A DNA stretch of 12,412 bases from an uncultured bacterium (GCA_903920485.1 CAIXMG010000074.1:1-12412); one strand, 5' to 3'. Positions 1 through 7,143 are shown, counted from the stretch's first letter. Notes: generated from the sequence alone by a model not told the origin. Translations and numbers: made by a program.

Positions 1-761
1 ACTCCCTTGAACTCAACATCACCTTACCGCTCTATGAGTACACTCCCGAGGAAATCGAGATGATCATTACGACTGCCGATGTGACCGGTCTCGGTGACAA
101 CTATTACTATCACAACTCGAACACCCTCCTATTGGGATGGGTGATTGAGAAAATCCACGGGAAGCCATTGGCGCAGGTCATTCGGAAGGAGATCTTCGAA
201 CCGGCAGGAATGTCCAACACGTTTTTTTCACGGGAGATACCTGATGAGAAACTCAAGGACATCCCTCCCTCTTACAACAAGAGGATCGGTGACCAGGTCA
301 TCTGGCACCAACCTCAGGATGAGTTAGCTAACATGTATGCACGAAGAGGGCAGGATATCGCATGCTCGGGAATCTTTTCCACAGCGTCTGACCTGTTGGC
401 ATTTGGAAGATATGTCACTCACGGCGCATTCAGCCGAAAGGAAGAAGACGGCATCCTCAGCAACATCCTCAAAAATCATCTTGCGGATTTCGGGAGGACA
501 TCTGGATTGGGTTTTGACAAACCTTATCCCGATTATCTCTGCAACCACTTTGCCCATGACACCATTGCCATGACCGGGTACACAGGATGCTGCATCTGGA
601 TTCAGCCTTATAAGGAAAAGGTGCTGACCATCCTTACCAACACGACCTATCCGGTGGTAGACACGCCTCGTATGGTAACTGCAACCGGCCCTGTCAGCCC
701 CCTGTTTGATTGGCGTAGGTCAATTGCAAACCAGTTCTTCTTCTGCAAGCATTGTGAATGA
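1..761 (+). CDS. Serine beta-lactamase-like hydrolase, 3' part (5' end outside window)
   Basis: The reading frame is open from base 3, so the ATG at 60 is internal and the true start and the SxxK nucleophile motif lie upstream of the window. Counting from that ATG, residues 15-30 hold the Y-x-N motif (YHN at 17-19) followed by the LLG-x-VIE helix usual in class C beta-lactamase/DD-peptidase/esterase relatives (PF00144). Residues 103-116 (SGIFSTASDLLAFG) match the family's GGLxST-x-D-L motif. Residues 171-176 (MTGYTG) sit where HTG or KTG is usual, so the third catalytic motif starts with Met. Such proteins hydrolyse beta-lactams, esters or D-amino-acid peptides, and the substrate cannot be told from sequence. 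The family call is secure; the activity is not. The gene ends 22 bases before a terminator hairpin. Confidence 0.88.
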   Translation, partial: SLELNITLPLYEYTPEEIEMIITTADVTGLGDNYYYHNSNTLLLGWVIEKIHGKPLAQVIRKEIFEPAGMSNTFFSREIPDEKLKDIPPSYNKRIGDQVIWHQPQDELANMYARRGQDIACSGIFSTASDLLAFGRYVTHGAFSRKEEDGILSNILKNHLADFGRTSGLGFDKPYPDYLCNHFAHDTIAMTGYTGCCIWIQPYKEKVLTILTNTTYPVVDTPRMVTATGPVSPLFDWRRSIANQFFFCKHCE

Positions 762-782
762 CTATTTATATAGCTATCGCTC

Positions 783-816
783 AACATCCTGTCAATTTTT
801 TGTCAGGATGTTTTTT
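783..816 (+). terminator. Rho-independent terminator after the hydrolase gene
   Basis: A 9-bp perfect stem (AACATCCTG at 783-791 with CAGGATGTT at 804-812) runs directly into a T tract at 811-816. Its last T and the next G form the TG of the extended -10 of the following gene, so terminator and promoter abut. Confidence 0.88.
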
Positions 817-824
817 GTTATACT
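816..824 (+). promoter_or_regulatory. Extended -10 promoter of the mpl gene (leaderless)
   Basis: TGt precedes TATACT (819-824), and only six bases separate the hexamer from the ATG at 831. Transcription should begin at or within a base or two of the start codon. No Shine-Dalgarno and no recognisable -35 (17 bp upstream is only a T run). Confidence 0.7.
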
Positions 825-830
825 CATTTT

Positions 831-2342
831 ATGAATATCCAGAGCGCAAACTATTATAAAGAATGGCTTTTGAACGAGTCCGATGTAACTGAACGCCTTA
901 TTACGCGAGACCTTTCGCACCTTTCAACACTTATCCCATCAGAAACCAGAATTCACCTGATCGGTATCTGCGGAAAAGGAACGGCAACTCTCGCGGGTCT
1001 TTTGATCGAGAAGGGTTTCAAAGTGACAGGATCGGATAGTACATTCTATCCACCGATGAGCCACATCGTCGACGCGCTTGGCATTCCCATCTTCAGAACC
1101 TACGATGCTAAAAATGTCGAAGGTGCGGATATTGTAATGGTTGCAAACGTCTGCCCTCCGGATCATCTCGAAGTTCTTGCTGCAAAAGAGAAAGGCATTC
1201 TCCAGATTTCAATGTCCGAAGCCTTGGAATATTTTTTTCTTGAGGGAAAGAAAAACATTATCGTGGCCGGAACGCATGGCAAGACAACCCTCACCGGAAT
1301 GATCTCGTGGATGCTGACCCAGGCGGAAATGGATCCCATGTACTTCATCGGCGGTGTGATTCAAGGCCACAAAAACAGCCATCGATTTTCAAACGGAACC
1401 TACACGGTTCTTGAAGGCGACGAATATGACACGGCATATTTCGACAAGGGACCCAAGTTTCTTCACTACTTGCCATGGTGCACGATCATCACATCCTGCG
1501 AGTACGATCATGTTTTAATGTATCCCTCCTTTGAGGAATACCAGCAGGCATTTCGGTTCCTTATTGATGAAACCGATCCTGAAGGATTCCTCATTGTTCA
1601 TGAAAGCGTTCATGCGCTTCTTAAAAAAGAATGCGAGTCATTTGCCGGAAAGCTTGCTGTCTACGGACAAACTAATGCTTCCTCATTCAACATCATCTCG
1701 ACTTCATTTAATGAAACGACCTCAACCGCCGTCATAGACCATGACGGGGCAACAGATTCTTTCGCCATCGAACTGCCCGGTGTCTTCAACCTTGAAAATG
1801 CCCTTGCAGCCTATATTGTGGGAACGATCTGCTGCAAGGTTCAGCCGGAAACCGTGAAAAGCGGACTGGCTTCCTTCCCCGGCATGGAACGCCGCCAGGA
1901 AATCGTTTTTGAAAGCGAGGACTACCTGTTCCTTGACGACTTTGCGCACCATCCTACGGCGGTGAGGGTGACACTTGAAGGGATTCGGTCGAGATTTCCC
2001 GAACGGCGAATCGTGTGTCTCTTTGAGCCGCGTTCAAGCACCAGCCGAAAAAAGATCTTCGAGGAACCTTACTCGAAGTCATTCAATGCGGCTGACGTAG
2101 TCTGCATCTGCGCTCCGGCACTCCGTGACAACGACGATCCGAATGACTTTGTGAATATCAAGCATATTACGGACTTGCTGAACGCATCGGGCAAGCATGC
2201 CTTTAGCTGCACATCGCCCGCTGACCTTATTCCCTTCTTGGAAACAAATATCAAACCTGGTGACATCATTATTACGATGAGCAATGCGTCATTTGATAAT
2301 GTTCAGGAGAAAATAAAGACCCTGCTGGAATCGAAGAAATAA
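831..2342 (+). CDS. mpl: Mpl-type UDP-MurNAc:L-alanyl-gamma-D-glutamyl-meso-DAP ligase
   Basis: A 503-residue Mur ligase of the Mpl branch, a cytoplasmic enzyme that uses ATP to attach a peptide to UDP-N-acetylmuramic acid, normally during cell-wall recycling. The N-terminal Rossmann domain begins near residue 41 (HLIGICGKG) and contains the VTGSDSTFYPPMS stretch typical of Mpl. The ATP P-loop is GTHGKTT at 147-153. The Mpl-specific segment EGDEYDTAYFDKGPKFLHY begins at 195. The C-terminal domain has DDFAHHPTAV at 369-378 and FEPRSSTSRK near 398. Length and motif order fit Mpl better than MurC. In a reduced genome it could also serve as the only MurC-type ligase, which this window cannot decide. 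The start is set by a -10 box six bases upstream. The gene stands alone between two terminators. Confidence 0.9.
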   Translation: MNIQSANYYKEWLLNESDVTERLITRDLSHLSTLIPSETRIHLIGICGKGTATLAGLLIEKGFKVTGSDSTFYPPMSHIVDALGIPIFRTYDAKNVEGADIVMVANVCPPDHLEVLAAKEKGILQISMSEALEYFFLEGKKNIIVAGTHGKTTLTGMISWMLTQAEMDPMYFIGGVIQGHKNSHRFSNGTYTVLEGDEYDTAYFDKGPKFLHYLPWCTIITSCEYDHVLMYPSFEEYQQAFRFLIDETDPEGFLIVHESVHALLKKECESFAGKLAVYGQTNASSFNIISTSFNETTSTAVIDHDGATDSFAIELPGVFNLENALAAYIVGTICCKVQPETVKSGLASFPGMERRQEIVFESEDYLFLDDFAHHPTAVRVTLEGIRSRFPERRIVCLFEPRSSTSRKKIFEEPYSKSFNAADVVCICAPALRDNDDPNDFVNIKHITDLLNASGKHAFSCTSPADLIPFLETNIKPGDIIITMSNASFDNVQEKIKTLLESKK

Positions 2343-2343
2343 T

Positions 2344-2369
2344 AAAAACCGCCTTAGCTGACGGTTTTT
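2344..2369. terminator. Bidirectional terminator between mpl and the convergent membrane gene
   Basis: AAAAACCG (2344-2351) pairs perfectly with CGGTTTTT (2362-2369) around a 10-base loop. The A run on one arm and T run on the other give a U tract to transcripts from both directions. It starts 2 bases after the mpl stop and lies 17 bases beyond the end of the minus-strand gene. Confidence 0.85.
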
Positions 2370-2385
2370 ATATTGAGTTGTAATG

Positions 2386-3012
2386 TTAGACCCAGTTTCT
2401 TAGCGGTTCCTTGATCCTTATTCGATACATAACTAATGGATAAGCAATCGTGCTAGCCATCACGAACATGTAAATCAGCAGCGTGTCGTTCGCAAAATTG
2501 TGGACCGGCACGGCAAGAAGGCCAAGGAGGTATCCTATTCCAAAGAAGGTCCACATGAATGGCCTATCCTTCCACGGGAACTCTGAGAGAAATAGGAATG
2601 TCGGAATGGCGCCGAGGATATCGGCAGCAATGGCAAGAAGGACGACATATTGAGCATACTCGGTATGGCCCGTCTTTTCAATCCATACCCAAGCCGCGAT
2701 GGCAACGATGCCGATTCCCAAACAGACATAGTCACGCTTCTTTAACTTATCCTTTCCAGGATTTTTCTTCCGGTGATAGAGAGTCAGCAGGAATACGATG
2801 TTTGGATTGATGCATCCCCCTACCGTTGGCCAGAAGGCGTCTTGTGCTCCCGCCGTTTTGTAGTTAAGAAGCATGGCAATGCTCCCTAAAGACCATATCG
2901 CCCAGCTCGCCGGATTGGTTATGATCTTTCCCTGTGCGACCCGAATCATGTAGGGCCAAGCACTTGCAAAAACGATAAATCCAGCAATCTTGCCTAGTAT
3001 TTCTTTTTCCAT
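2386..3012 (-). CDS. Seven-TM membrane protein, possibly PQ-loop/SWEET-like
   Basis: A 208-residue, very hydrophobic protein with seven likely membrane segments, near residues 7-26, 33-51, 61-79, 94-112, 121-145, 150-170 and 177-196. The first and fifth-sixth segments look like internal repeats: each has a Gly-rich helix, a Pro, a short polar stretch, then a Pro-x-x-Trp or Pro-x-x-x-Trp helix (NPASWAIW and RPFMWTFF). Seven helices in a 3-1-3 arrangement with prolines at repeat starts is the plan of PQ-loop/SWEET-type carriers. This resemblance is only by eye, and no substrate can be named. The ATG at 3012 has no Shine-Dalgarno sequence but lies downstream of a consensus-like promoter. It converges on mpl and diverges from the priA-like gene. 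Confidence 0.75.
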   Translation of the reverse strand: MEKEILGKIAGFIVFASAWPYMIRVAQGKIITNPASWAIWSLGSIAMLLNYKTAGAQDAFWPTVGGCINPNIVFLLTLYHRKKNPGKDKLKKRDYVCLGIGIVAIAAWVWIEKTGHTEYAQYVVLLAIAADILGAIPTFLFLSEFPWKDRPFMWTFFGIGYLLGLLAVPVHNFANDTLLIYMFVMASTIAYPLVMYRIRIKEPLRNWV

Positions 3013-3042
3013 TTTTTTGTTTTTAGGTGGTTATTTTTATTG

Positions 3043-3071
3043 ACAATAAAACATTTATATTATTAAGTCAA
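3043..3071 (-). promoter_or_regulatory. Promoter of the 7-TM membrane protein gene
   Basis: On the minus strand TTGACT (3066-3071) is followed after exactly 17 bp by TATTGT (3043-3048), about 30 bases before the ATG. It overlaps the region where the divergent priA-like promoter would place its -35. Confidence 0.6.
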
Positions 3072-3086
3072 TGCCATAATCGCCCG

Positions 3087-3095
3087 TGCTATACT
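3087..3095 (+). promoter_or_regulatory. Extended -10 promoter of the priA-like gene
   Basis: TGc then TATACT (3090-3095), nine bases before the ATG at 3105. It lies downstream of the in-frame start at 3027, so that earlier start would not be in the transcript. The mRNA should have almost no leader. Confidence 0.7.
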
Positions 3096-3104
3096 GCCCT
3101 CATC

Positions 3105-5015
3105 ATGAAGATCCTCACCGTCATCCCCATCGCCAAAGGCATTCCGCGCGACGAACTGTCGTATTTTTCGGCGAAGGAAGTTGCAGTGGGAACACTCGTG
3201 ACGGTTCCTTTTGGGAAGCGGAGCATCAAAGGGGTGGTCGTCGACCAAAACGAGGTCCGTGACTTGAAAGCGTCCCTGAAGGAAAATACGTTCGCGTTAA
3301 GGAATGTCACGACGGTTCACGCGGACGCACAGCTTCCCAGTGGCATCTTTCAGGTCGCGCAATCGACGGCGCACTTCTTCGCGCAAAAGACAGGACCGGT
3401 TCTTGAGACCATGCTGCCGAATGCCGTCTTCGAACACTACGTCTCAAAAGGGACCGACGTCCCCCCTGCCACGCGCCTCCATCCCGACATCCAGACGCTT
3501 CAGCTTCCCCTTTCTGAACGCATCGCGACTTATCGGACGCTCGTGCGCGAAAATCTTGGCAAGCACCGATCCACAATCATCGTGACCCCCTCCGTCATTC
3601 AGGCAGAAAAAATAGCCGAGACTTTAAGTACCGGCATCGAGGATCGCATCTTCGTCCTGCACAGCCGGAAGACAAAAGTGCAGCTTGCAAAACTTTTGCC
3701 CGCCGTACTGGATGCCAAACATCCCGTCGTACTCATCGCAACTGCTCCCTATGCAAGCATGGTCCGCAGCGATTGGGAGACCGTGGTCATCGAACAGTCC
3801 GCAAGTCCCTACTACCGTTATTCATTCGGGCCTGTTTTTGACATGCGATTCTTTTTGGAACATGTCGCAAGATACTTCGGCGCACGACTTATCCATGCTG
3901 ACATACTTCTGGATGTCAGCATTCGCGGCCGTATTGCCAATCGTGAGATCACCGATCTGCGAAGCACCTGGCACATCGCAAAACCCGAAGATTTCCAGAT
4001 CATCGACATGAAGGAGGTCGAGCCGATGACGCCGTCAAAGATGCCGTTTCGGATGCTCCACCGAAAAACCGTCGCAAAGATCACGGAAGCCGTTGCGCGA
4101 AAATCCAACACCGTATTTTTGACGACCAGGAAGGGCCTTGCGCCCCTTACCGCATGTTCCGACTGCGGGACTGCGGTCAGCTGCCCCAACTGCGGAACGC
4201 CATTGGTTCTTCATCGCAAGCAATCGAAGAGCGAGAACGATGCACATCCCGCACGAACCTACCTGTGTCATCATTGCATGCATTCGACGGTTCCCATCGA
4301 CCGATGCGCTAACTGCGGCAGCTGGAAGCTCACGATGCTCGGCGTTTCCGTGGAAGGCATCATCGAGGAACTTGACCGCCGCTTTCCCGCTGTGCGCACC
4401 TACCAATGTGATGGTGACACCACGACGACACCAGCCGCCATTCGAAAAACCCTGAAGGCATGGCAGGACGACGCGGGATCGTTCCTCGTGGCGACACCGT
4501 TCATCATCCCCTACCTTGATACCGTTGATTTCGGCTGCATCGTGTCGATGGATTCGCTGCTGTCGATTCCGTCGTATACGGGTGCCGAACACGGTCTGCA
4601 CACGGCGCTTTCCTTTCTTGAAAAAATTTCTACCGGGGCTATCTTCCAAACCCGAAATGCTGCCCATCAGGTGATCGCGTCGATTGCCGCCGAAGATGTC
4701 TTTGGCTTTACCAAATCTGAGTTGGATTCGCGTGCCATGTTCGGATATCCACCGGCCAAGGTCCTGATAAAAATTTCCCTTGAGGTAAAAAAATCCGACG
4801 CACGTGAGGCGAATGACTACTTGGAAAAGATTTTCAAGGAATGGAGTCCGGACATCATCGCAAAAAAATCACGAGTTTCGGACATGGTCATCATTCAGGC
4901 AATGCTACGAGTAGATCCAAAGGTTTGGGACGATGGCGAGTCTTCGATTCACCATGTCATCGAGGAACTTCCGCCGGAATTTCTCCGCGAGGTAAACCCC
5001 GAAACCGTGCTATAA
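3105..5015 (+). CDS. priA: Degenerate PriA (primosomal protein N') lacking ATPase motifs
   Basis: A 636-residue PriA homologue (E. coli PriA is about 730). Normal PriA is an ATP-driven 3'-5' helicase that recognises stalled forks and reloads the replicative helicase. Kept: the N-terminal DNA-binding domain (residues 1-115, with VPFGKRSIKGVV near 34), the eight zinc-binding cysteines (351, 354, 360, 363, 388, 391, 401, 404) and the C-terminal GYPP element (547-550). Lost: there is no GSGKT Walker A before residue 160; the DEEH Walker B is replaced by IEQS at 229-232; the GSATPS site reads HADILLD; and the QVAGRAGR arginine-finger motif is replaced by ALSFLEKISTG near 501. It therefore probably binds DNA or primosome partners without ATP hydrolysis. 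The start at 3105 (MKILTVIP) is chosen because the -10 box lies at 3090-3095; an in-frame start at 3027 is upstream of that promoter. The stop is shared with the next gene's -10. Confidence 0.85.
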   Translation: MKILTVIPIAKGIPRDELSYFSAKEVAVGTLVTVPFGKRSIKGVVVDQNEVRDLKASLKENTFALRNVTTVHADAQLPSGIFQVAQSTAHFFAQKTGPVLETMLPNAVFEHYVSKGTDVPPATRLHPDIQTLQLPLSERIATYRTLVRENLGKHRSTIIVTPSVIQAEKIAETLSTGIEDRIFVLHSRKTKVQLAKLLPAVLDAKHPVVLIATAPYASMVRSDWETVVIEQSASPYYRYSFGPVFDMRFFLEHVARYFGARLIHADILLDVSIRGRIANREITDLRSTWHIAKPEDFQIIDMKEVEPMTPSKMPFRMLHRKTVAKITEAVARKSNTVFLTTRKGLAPLTACSDCGTAVSCPNCGTPLVLHRKQSKSENDAHPARTYLCHHCMHSTVPIDRCANCGSWKLTMLGVSVEGIIEELDRRFPAVRTYQCDGDTTTTPAAIRKTLKAWQDDAGSFLVATPFIIPYLDTVDFGCIVSMDSLLSIPSYTGAEHGLHTALSFLEKISTGAIFQTRNAAHQVIASIAAEDVFGFTKSELDSRAMFGYPPAKVLIKISLEVKKSDAREANDYLEKIFKEWSPDIIAKKSRVSDMVIIQAMLRVDPKVWDDGESSIHHVIEELPPEFLREVNPETVL

Positions 5016-5016
5016 T
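5008..5016 (+). promoter_or_regulatory. Extended -10 promoter overlapping the priA stop codon
   Basis: TGc then perfect TATAAT (5011-5016); the TAA inside the hexamer is the stop codon of the priA-like gene (5013-5015). Six bases separate it from the ATG at 5023, so the methyltransferase mRNA should be leaderless. No -35 hexamer is apparent. Confidence 0.75.
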
Positions 5017-5022
5017 CGTGCC

Positions 5023-5922
5023 ATGATTCTTACGACGAAGAAAAGCAACGGCTACGAGCTGGTCGATTCCGGTGATGGAAAGAAGCTCGAACGCTACGGT
5101 GATTTTGTGCTGGCACGTCCCGATCCGCAGGCGCTGTGGAAACCATTGAAATCCGCCAACGAATGGAACAAGGCTGACGGCACGTTTGTCAGAACCGGAA
5201 CCAAGACCGAGTGGAAGACCAAGAAGTCGCTCCCTGCGAAATGGAACATCGAATTTGGAGGATTGGTTCTTGAGGTGGCACCGACGACGTTCAAGCACAC
5301 GGGTATCTTTCCCGAACATGTTGCAACGTGGGACTGGATGCGAGACTTACTTACCAAGTCAAAACCTCACCAACACCCCCCAACCCCCTCTGAAAGAGGG
5401 GGAGCCGAACCGAGTATCCTGAATCTCTTCGGCTACACCGGAGGCGCATCATTGGCATGCGCACAAGCAGGTGCCGCGGTTTGCCATGTCGACGGCTCGA
5501 AACTTGCCATCGAGTGGGCCAAGCGAAACCAGAAACTGTCCGGCCTGCCCGCGGACAGCGTTCGTTGGATCCTGGACGACGTGATGCTTTTCCTCAAACG
5601 AGAGATAAAGCGAGGCAGCAAGTACGACGGCATCATCATGGACCCACCGGCGTTCGGCCGCGGACCAAAAGGTGAAGTTTGGAAAATCGAAGAGCAGCTG
5701 CCGGAACTTATGGACCTCTGCCGAAAGGTATTCTCCGAAGAACCGCTCTTCTTCGTGATCAACGGGTATGCTTCAGGGTTTTCGGCCATTGCTTACGAAA
5801 ACAACCTGCTGCCTATCCAAAAGGACTTCGGGGGCAGCCTGGAATCAGGGGAACTCACCATTGAGGAATCAGGGACGGGACGGTTGCTGCCCTGCGGGAT
5901 CTTTGCAAGGTGGAGCAAATAA
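5023..5922 (+). CDS. Class I SAM-dependent methyltransferase (RlmI/COG1092-like)
   Basis: A 299-residue protein of the family annotated as SAM-dependent (putative 23S rRNA cytosine) methyltransferases. An N-terminal region (YELVDSGDGKKLERYGDFVLARPDPQA without gaps, residues 11-37) precedes the Rossmann domain. Motif I is NLFGYTGGASL at 134-144, the acidic end of strand 2 is HVDGSK at 155-160, and the catalytic-side motif IV is DPPAFGRG at 207-214. The RNA target is inferred from the family only. Between WDWM (103-106) and motif I there is a proline/histidine-rich stretch (residues 114-130) encoded by a palindromic repeat, which looks like an in-frame insertion. The start is fixed by a -10 box six bases upstream. 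The gene begins 7 bases after the priA stop but has its own promoter. Confidence 0.88.
   Translation: MILTTKKSNGYELVDSGDGKKLERYGDFVLARPDPQALWKPLKSANEWNKADGTFVRTGTKTEWKTKKSLPAKWNIEFGGLVLEVAPTTFKHTGIFPEHVATWDWMRDLLTKSKPHQHPPTPSERGGAEPSILNLFGYTGGASLACAQAGAAVCHVDGSKLAIEWAKRNQKLSGLPADSVRWILDDVMLFLKREIKRGSKYDGIIMDPPAFGRGPKGEVWKIEEQLPELMDLCRKVFSEEPLFFVINGYASGFSAIAYENNLLPIQKDFGGSLESGELTIEESGTGRLLPCGIFARWSK
5384..5402. repeat. Palindromic repeat inserted in the methyltransferase coding sequence
   Basis: CCCCCTCT (5384-5391) pairs perfectly with AGAGGGGG (5395-5402) around GAA. The C-rich lead-in from about 5370 and the AGCC after it resemble the hairpin part of the inverted repeats flanking the DUF559 genes. 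It is read in frame as part of residues 114-130. Confidence 0.7.
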
Positions 5923-5925
5923 CCA

Positions 5926-5954
5926 TTGCATAATTTTTAAAGATATGATACAGT
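5926..5954 (+). promoter_or_regulatory. Promoter of rpsU-ybeY
   Basis: TTGCAT (5926-5931), a 17-bp spacer ending in TGa, then TACAGT (5949-5954), ten bases before the rpsU ATG. An overlapping TATGAT at 5944-5949 is an alternative -10. Either leaves a leader of under about 10 bases and no Shine-Dalgarno. Confidence 0.55.
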
Positions 5955-5964
5955 TACCCCACTT

Positions 5965-6195
5965 ATGGCAATCAACGTAGAAATCACCAAGAGCAACAAT
6001 GAGAACGCGGCAAGCGTCCTTCGACGATTCGTCAAAAAGGTCCGCAACGCCGGATTCCTCCAGGAAGTCCGCAACAAGCGGTACTACACCCGAAAGCCTT
6101 CGGCACTTCGCCGCAAGAACTCGAAGATCGTAGTCCTCGCCCGAACGGCAGCCTACGAGGACGACCGAAAGATGGGCAAGACTGAAGAGAAATAA
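5965..6195 (+). CDS. rpsU: 30S ribosomal protein bS21
   Basis: A 76-residue basic protein with the bS21 core: ENAASVLRRFVKKVRNAGF (residues 13-31) followed by LQEVRNKRYYTRKPSALRR (32-50), which match the family's LRRFKR...G.L.E.R.R..YEKPS.KR pattern. bS21 sits on the 30S platform near the 3' end of 16S rRNA and helps mRNA binding at initiation. The tail after residue 60 is acidic and lysine-rich and longer than in the minimal form. It is the first gene of a two-gene unit: ybeY starts five bases after its stop. The leader is nearly absent, which is notable for a protein tied to mRNA-16S contacts. Confidence 0.9.
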   Translation: MAINVEITKSNNENAASVLRRFVKKVRNAGFLQEVRNKRYYTRKPSALRRKNSKIVVLARTAAYEDDRKMGKTEEK

Positions 6196-6200
6196 AAAAT

Positions 6201-6593
6201 ATGCAGAAACGTATCGAACGATTCACCATGACTCGCGAAACGGATGGCAAGCTTCCGAGCTTGCCATTTCTGCGTATGAAAAATGAAATTCTCGGCAAGG
6301 ACTACGATCTGTCATTGGCATTCGTCGGCCGCAAGCGCGCGATTGAACTGCACAAGGAATGGAAATCCAAGGACGATGCCGTGAATATCCTGTCATTTCC
6401 GCTTTCCAAAACGGAAGGCGAGATCGTCATCTCCCTTGAAAAGGCACGTTCTGAGTGCAAAAAATTTGAACGTTCGTATCCCAACTACTTGGCATTCTTG
6501 TTCATCCACGGGTGCGTGCACCTCAAAGGATTTTCGCATGGCAGCAAGATGGAGGCGGAGGAGAAGAAATACCGAACGATGTTTGGCATCTAA
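6201..6593 (+). CDS. ybeY: Endoribonuclease YbeY (rRNA maturation factor)
   Basis: A 130-residue YbeY/UPF0054 protein, a single-strand-specific metallo-endoribonuclease that takes part in 16S rRNA 3'-end processing and ribosome quality control. The metal triad is visible as HGCVHLKGFSH, giving His103, His107 and His113. The upstream VNILSFPL at 61-68 matches the family's DVLSFP motif. It is slightly shorter than the usual 150 or so residues. It lies five bases after rpsU and is probably cotranscribed with it. Ahead of the ATG only a weak GAAGAG at 6184-6189 could act as a ribosome-binding site. Its stop codon is followed within 7 bases by the left inverted repeat of the first DUF559 cassette. 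Confidence 0.9.
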   Translation: MQKRIERFTMTRETDGKLPSLPFLRMKNEILGKDYDLSLAFVGRKRAIELHKEWKSKDDAVNILSFPLSKTEGEIVISLEKARSECKKFERSYPNYLAFLFIHGCVHLKGFSHGSKMEAEEKKYRTMFGI

Positions 6594-6600
6594 CTTCTCT

Positions 6601-6653
6601 CACCCCTCAGTCTCGCTTCGCTCGACAGCTCCCCTTATAAAGGGGAGCTTCCA
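6601..6653 (+). repeat. Left terminal inverted repeat of cassette 1
   Basis: Begins CACCCCTCAGTCTCGCTTCG, then CTCGAC, then a perfect 10-bp hairpin (AGCTCCCCTT at 6627-6636, AAGGGGAGCT at 6640-6649, loop ATA). It matches the reverse complement of 7061-7113 with one mismatch over 6601-6648 and weaker agreement to 6653. No T tract follows, so it is not an ordinary terminator. Confidence 0.9.
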
Positions 6654-6668
6654 ATTCTGGATAATAGT

Positions 6669-7016
6669 TTATTTTCGTGAGTTTCGTATTTTGCAAACCA
6701 CTTCGCCCATCGAATCTCTCACCTCATGGTTCCAAAATCTCAGCACATTGATACCGTGGCCCGCCAAATAATTGTCACGTTCACGATCATACTCTACCTG
6801 ATTCTGGTGGTGCCCACCATCAAGTTCAACACAGATTCTGTGTGCCACAGAATAAAAATCAAGGATATAAGGCCCCACCGAATACTGCCTTCTGAATCCA
6901 AATTCCGGAAGGAATTTTCTCATTAGTTTCCATAAAAGATTCTCTTCGAATGTCGCATGGTTTCTAAGGTTTTTTCTTCTCTCATTAAGTATCCCTCTGT
7001 TATAAAGTTTAGTCAT
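6669..7016 (-). CDS. DUF559 domain endonuclease-like protein (cassette 1)
   Basis: A 115-residue single-domain DUF559 protein, a family related to the Vsr mismatch nuclease and the PD-(D/E)XK fold. N-terminal ERRKNLR (12-18) and EENLLW (24-29) precede FRRQ (41-44), then the likely active site: Asp53 in GPYILDFY, Glu64 and Asp66 in VELDGG, His70, and Asp77 in EYDRER. The end has NVLRFWN (90-96). Nuclease activity is a family-based inference. The ATG at 7016 is preceded by AGGA four bases away, a weak Shine-Dalgarno unlike the neighbouring host genes. The stop lies 15 bases inside the left repeat. It aligns without gaps to the second DUF559 protein over the first 100 residues, with about 43 identities. 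Confidence 0.88.
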   Translation of the reverse strand: MTKLYNRGILNERRKNLRNHATFEENLLWKLMRKFLPEFGFRRQYSVGPYILDFYSVAHRICVELDGGHHQNQVEYDRERDNYLAGHGINVLRFWNHEVRDSMGEVVCKIRNSRK

Positions 7017-7060
7017 AGAATCCTATTCAACCATAGCGAGATAAAGAAAAACTCTAGACG

Positions 7061-7113
7061 TGGATGCTCCCCTTTATAAGGGGAGCTGTCGAGCGGAGCG
7101 AGACTGAGGGGTG
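7061..7113 (-). repeat. Right terminal inverted repeat of cassette 1
   Basis: Inverted copy of 6601-6653. Hairpin: GCTCCCCTT (7066-7074) with AAGGGGAGC (7078-7086), loop TAT, the exact complement of the left loop. The outer edge (GACTGAGGGGTG) lies about 30 bases upstream of the ftsA -10 box. A further CGAGGGG outside it weakly matches the seven bases outside the left copy. Confidence 0.9.
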
Positions 7114-7143
7114 CGAGGGGTTTCAATATTGAGAAAAATTTTA

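Larger units (their letters stand above)
6601..7113 (-). mobile_element. DUF559 nuclease cassette 1 with terminal inverted repeats
   Basis: A compact unit: one DUF559 endonuclease gene, transcribed right to left against the host genes, enclosed by a pair of about 48-53 bp inverted repeats identical at 47 of 48 core positions. Each repeat contains a 9-10 bp hairpin on its inner side. The unit sits exactly between the ybeY stop and the ftsA promoter and breaks no gene. The interior is visibly more A/T-rich than the flanking genes. No target duplication could be recognised. That it is mobile is inferred from this structure and from a second, divergent copy at 11275-11850. Confidence 0.65.

Noticed and set aside
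3027..3104. Longer N-terminus for the priA-like protein
   Set aside because: It lies upstream of the extended -10 at 3087-3095 and adds residues unlike the conserved PriA start MKILTVIP.
4035..4667. 210-codon minus-strand frame inside the priA-like gene
   Set aside because: Shadow of a G/C-rich coding region; the plus-strand translation has conserved zinc cysteines and the minus one nothing recognisable.
6627..6649. Cassette hairpins as plain rho-independent terminators
   Set aside because: No T tract follows any of the four hairpins, and they occur in exact inverted pairs.
6601..7113. CRISPR array or integron attC sites
   Set aside because: Only two inverted, not directly repeated, copies with a gene between them; no spacers and no integrase.
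6594..7120. Target-site duplication around cassette 1
   Set aside because: Flanks CTTCTCT and CGAGGGG show only a weak inverted match to each other and no direct repeat.
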